Source: an uncultured Rhodocyclaceae bacterium
GTDB taxonomy: Bacteria; Pseudomonadota; Gammaproteobacteria; Burkholderiales; Rhodocyclaceae
DNA: 20,789 nt
Direction: 5' to 3'
Assembly (NCBI GenBank): GCA_903930805.1
Contig: CAIYZZ010000151.1
Coordinates: forward strand, 1-20,789
Shown here piece by piece: positions 20,498-20,789 of the stretch. The notes under the pieces are model-generated. The model saw only the letters and a list, made by a program, of their open reading frames with translations. It did no database searches and was not told the origin of the DNA. A program made the translations under genes and the position numbers. Each line of letters opens with the position of its first letter. Position 1 is the stretch's first letter.

Positions 20498-20789
20498 TTA
20501 TTTTTCACTTAACCACGCTGGAATGTCACGTTGTCCATGCAAAACGCGCCAGACATCGATGTGATCCTCACGCTCGATGTAGAACACCAGATGTGGGTAA
20601 TGTGTCAGCGACCAGGAGCGTAGGCCAGGAAGGTTCAATTCGTGGGCGTAGCGCGGTGATCCAGTGGCGGGATGGCGTCCGATATGCGAGTAGGCCTGCT
20701 CCAAGGCTTTGATGAAGCCCAGAGCGGCTTGTTCAGCGTTGGCGCCCAGGTAGTGCTCAATCGCTTCGTCCACATCCCGGTTGGCCAAC
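20498..20789 (-). CDS. ParE/RelE-family toxin, N-terminus cut by window edge
   Basis: At least 96 residues of a ParE-like toxin are present, with the family-typical PRYAHELNLPGLRSWSLTHYPHLVFYIEREDHIDVWRVLHGQRDIPAWL. The first codon seen in frame is a TTG at the window edge, and the fold's first beta strand (usually a short segment ending near the present ANRDVDEAIEHYL) is missing, so the real start lies beyond 20789. An antitoxin gene is expected just upstream, outside the window. It is a different subgroup from the ParE at 14953, with little visible identity. Confidence 0.85.
   Translation of the reverse strand, partial: LANRDVDEAIEHYLGANAEQAALGFIKALEQAYSHIGRHPATGSPRYAHELNLPGLRSWSLTHYPHLVFYIEREDHIDVWRVLHGQRDIPAWLSEK

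Noticed and set aside
1..20789. CRISPR arrays, tRNA genes, insertion sequences or integrase/attachment sites
   Set aside because: No regularly spaced repeats, tRNA-like cloverleaf sequence or transposase/integrase motifs were seen on reading both strands.

Overview
The window carries a surface-polysaccharide biosynthesis and export locus of a Gram-negative bacterium, most likely a betaproteobacterium. The evidence is moderate GC content, tightly packed GT/epimerase/Wzt genes, GC-rich hairpin repeats of the betaproteobacterial type, and many small toxin-antitoxin (TA) genes. No rRNA, tRNA, CRISPR array, integrase or transposase was seen.

Layout from left to right. Positions 25-1555 (+) hold two consecutive nucleotidyltransferase/HEPN pairs (MntA/HepT-like). 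They run with a one-base gap into a polysaccharide operon at 1557-4666 (+): Wzt-type ABC ATPase, sulfotransferase and methyltransferase. A convergent junction follows. Positions 4702-10699 (-) hold a second glycan operon, read right to left: GT2, methyltransferase, GT4-GT2 fusion, zinc-ribbon methyltransferase, and WecB (UDP-GlcNAc 2-epimerase). Its first gene overlaps the stop of an AAA_14/DUF4143 ATPase (10696-11868, -). A third operon at 11914-14913 (-) holds a DPM1-like GT2, a GT4 and an NAD-dependent sugar epimerase. It sits 39 nt downstream of a YlcI-like antitoxin/ParE toxin pair (14953-15536, -). A GT-C-like membrane protein with a TPR-like tail (15601-17502, -) overlaps the end of an AbrB/PIN pair (17495-18186, -). 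A TacA/TacT pair (18265-19063, -), a second AAA_14/DUF4143 ATPase (19210-20358, +) and a ParE-family toxin cut by the window edge (20498-20789, -) finish the window.

The glycan genes plausibly act together. WecB would supply UDP-ManNAc, the GT2/GT4 enzymes would extend a lipid-linked chain, methyl- and sulfo-transferases would modify it, and Wzt would power its export. The partner permease Wzm is not in the window.

The most striking feature is that every glycan transcription unit is headed, on the same strand, by a TA or AAA-ATPase module. In three of the four cases the glycan start codon overlaps or abuts the module's last stop codon. Recognisable palindromic operators and sigma70-like promoters lie in front of the modules and not in front of the glycan genes. 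A 25-bp dispersed repeat occurs four times, twice at module boundaries. One copy belongs to an apparent 81-bp in-frame insertion in the epimerase gene, whose usual catalytic tyrosine also appears to be histidine.
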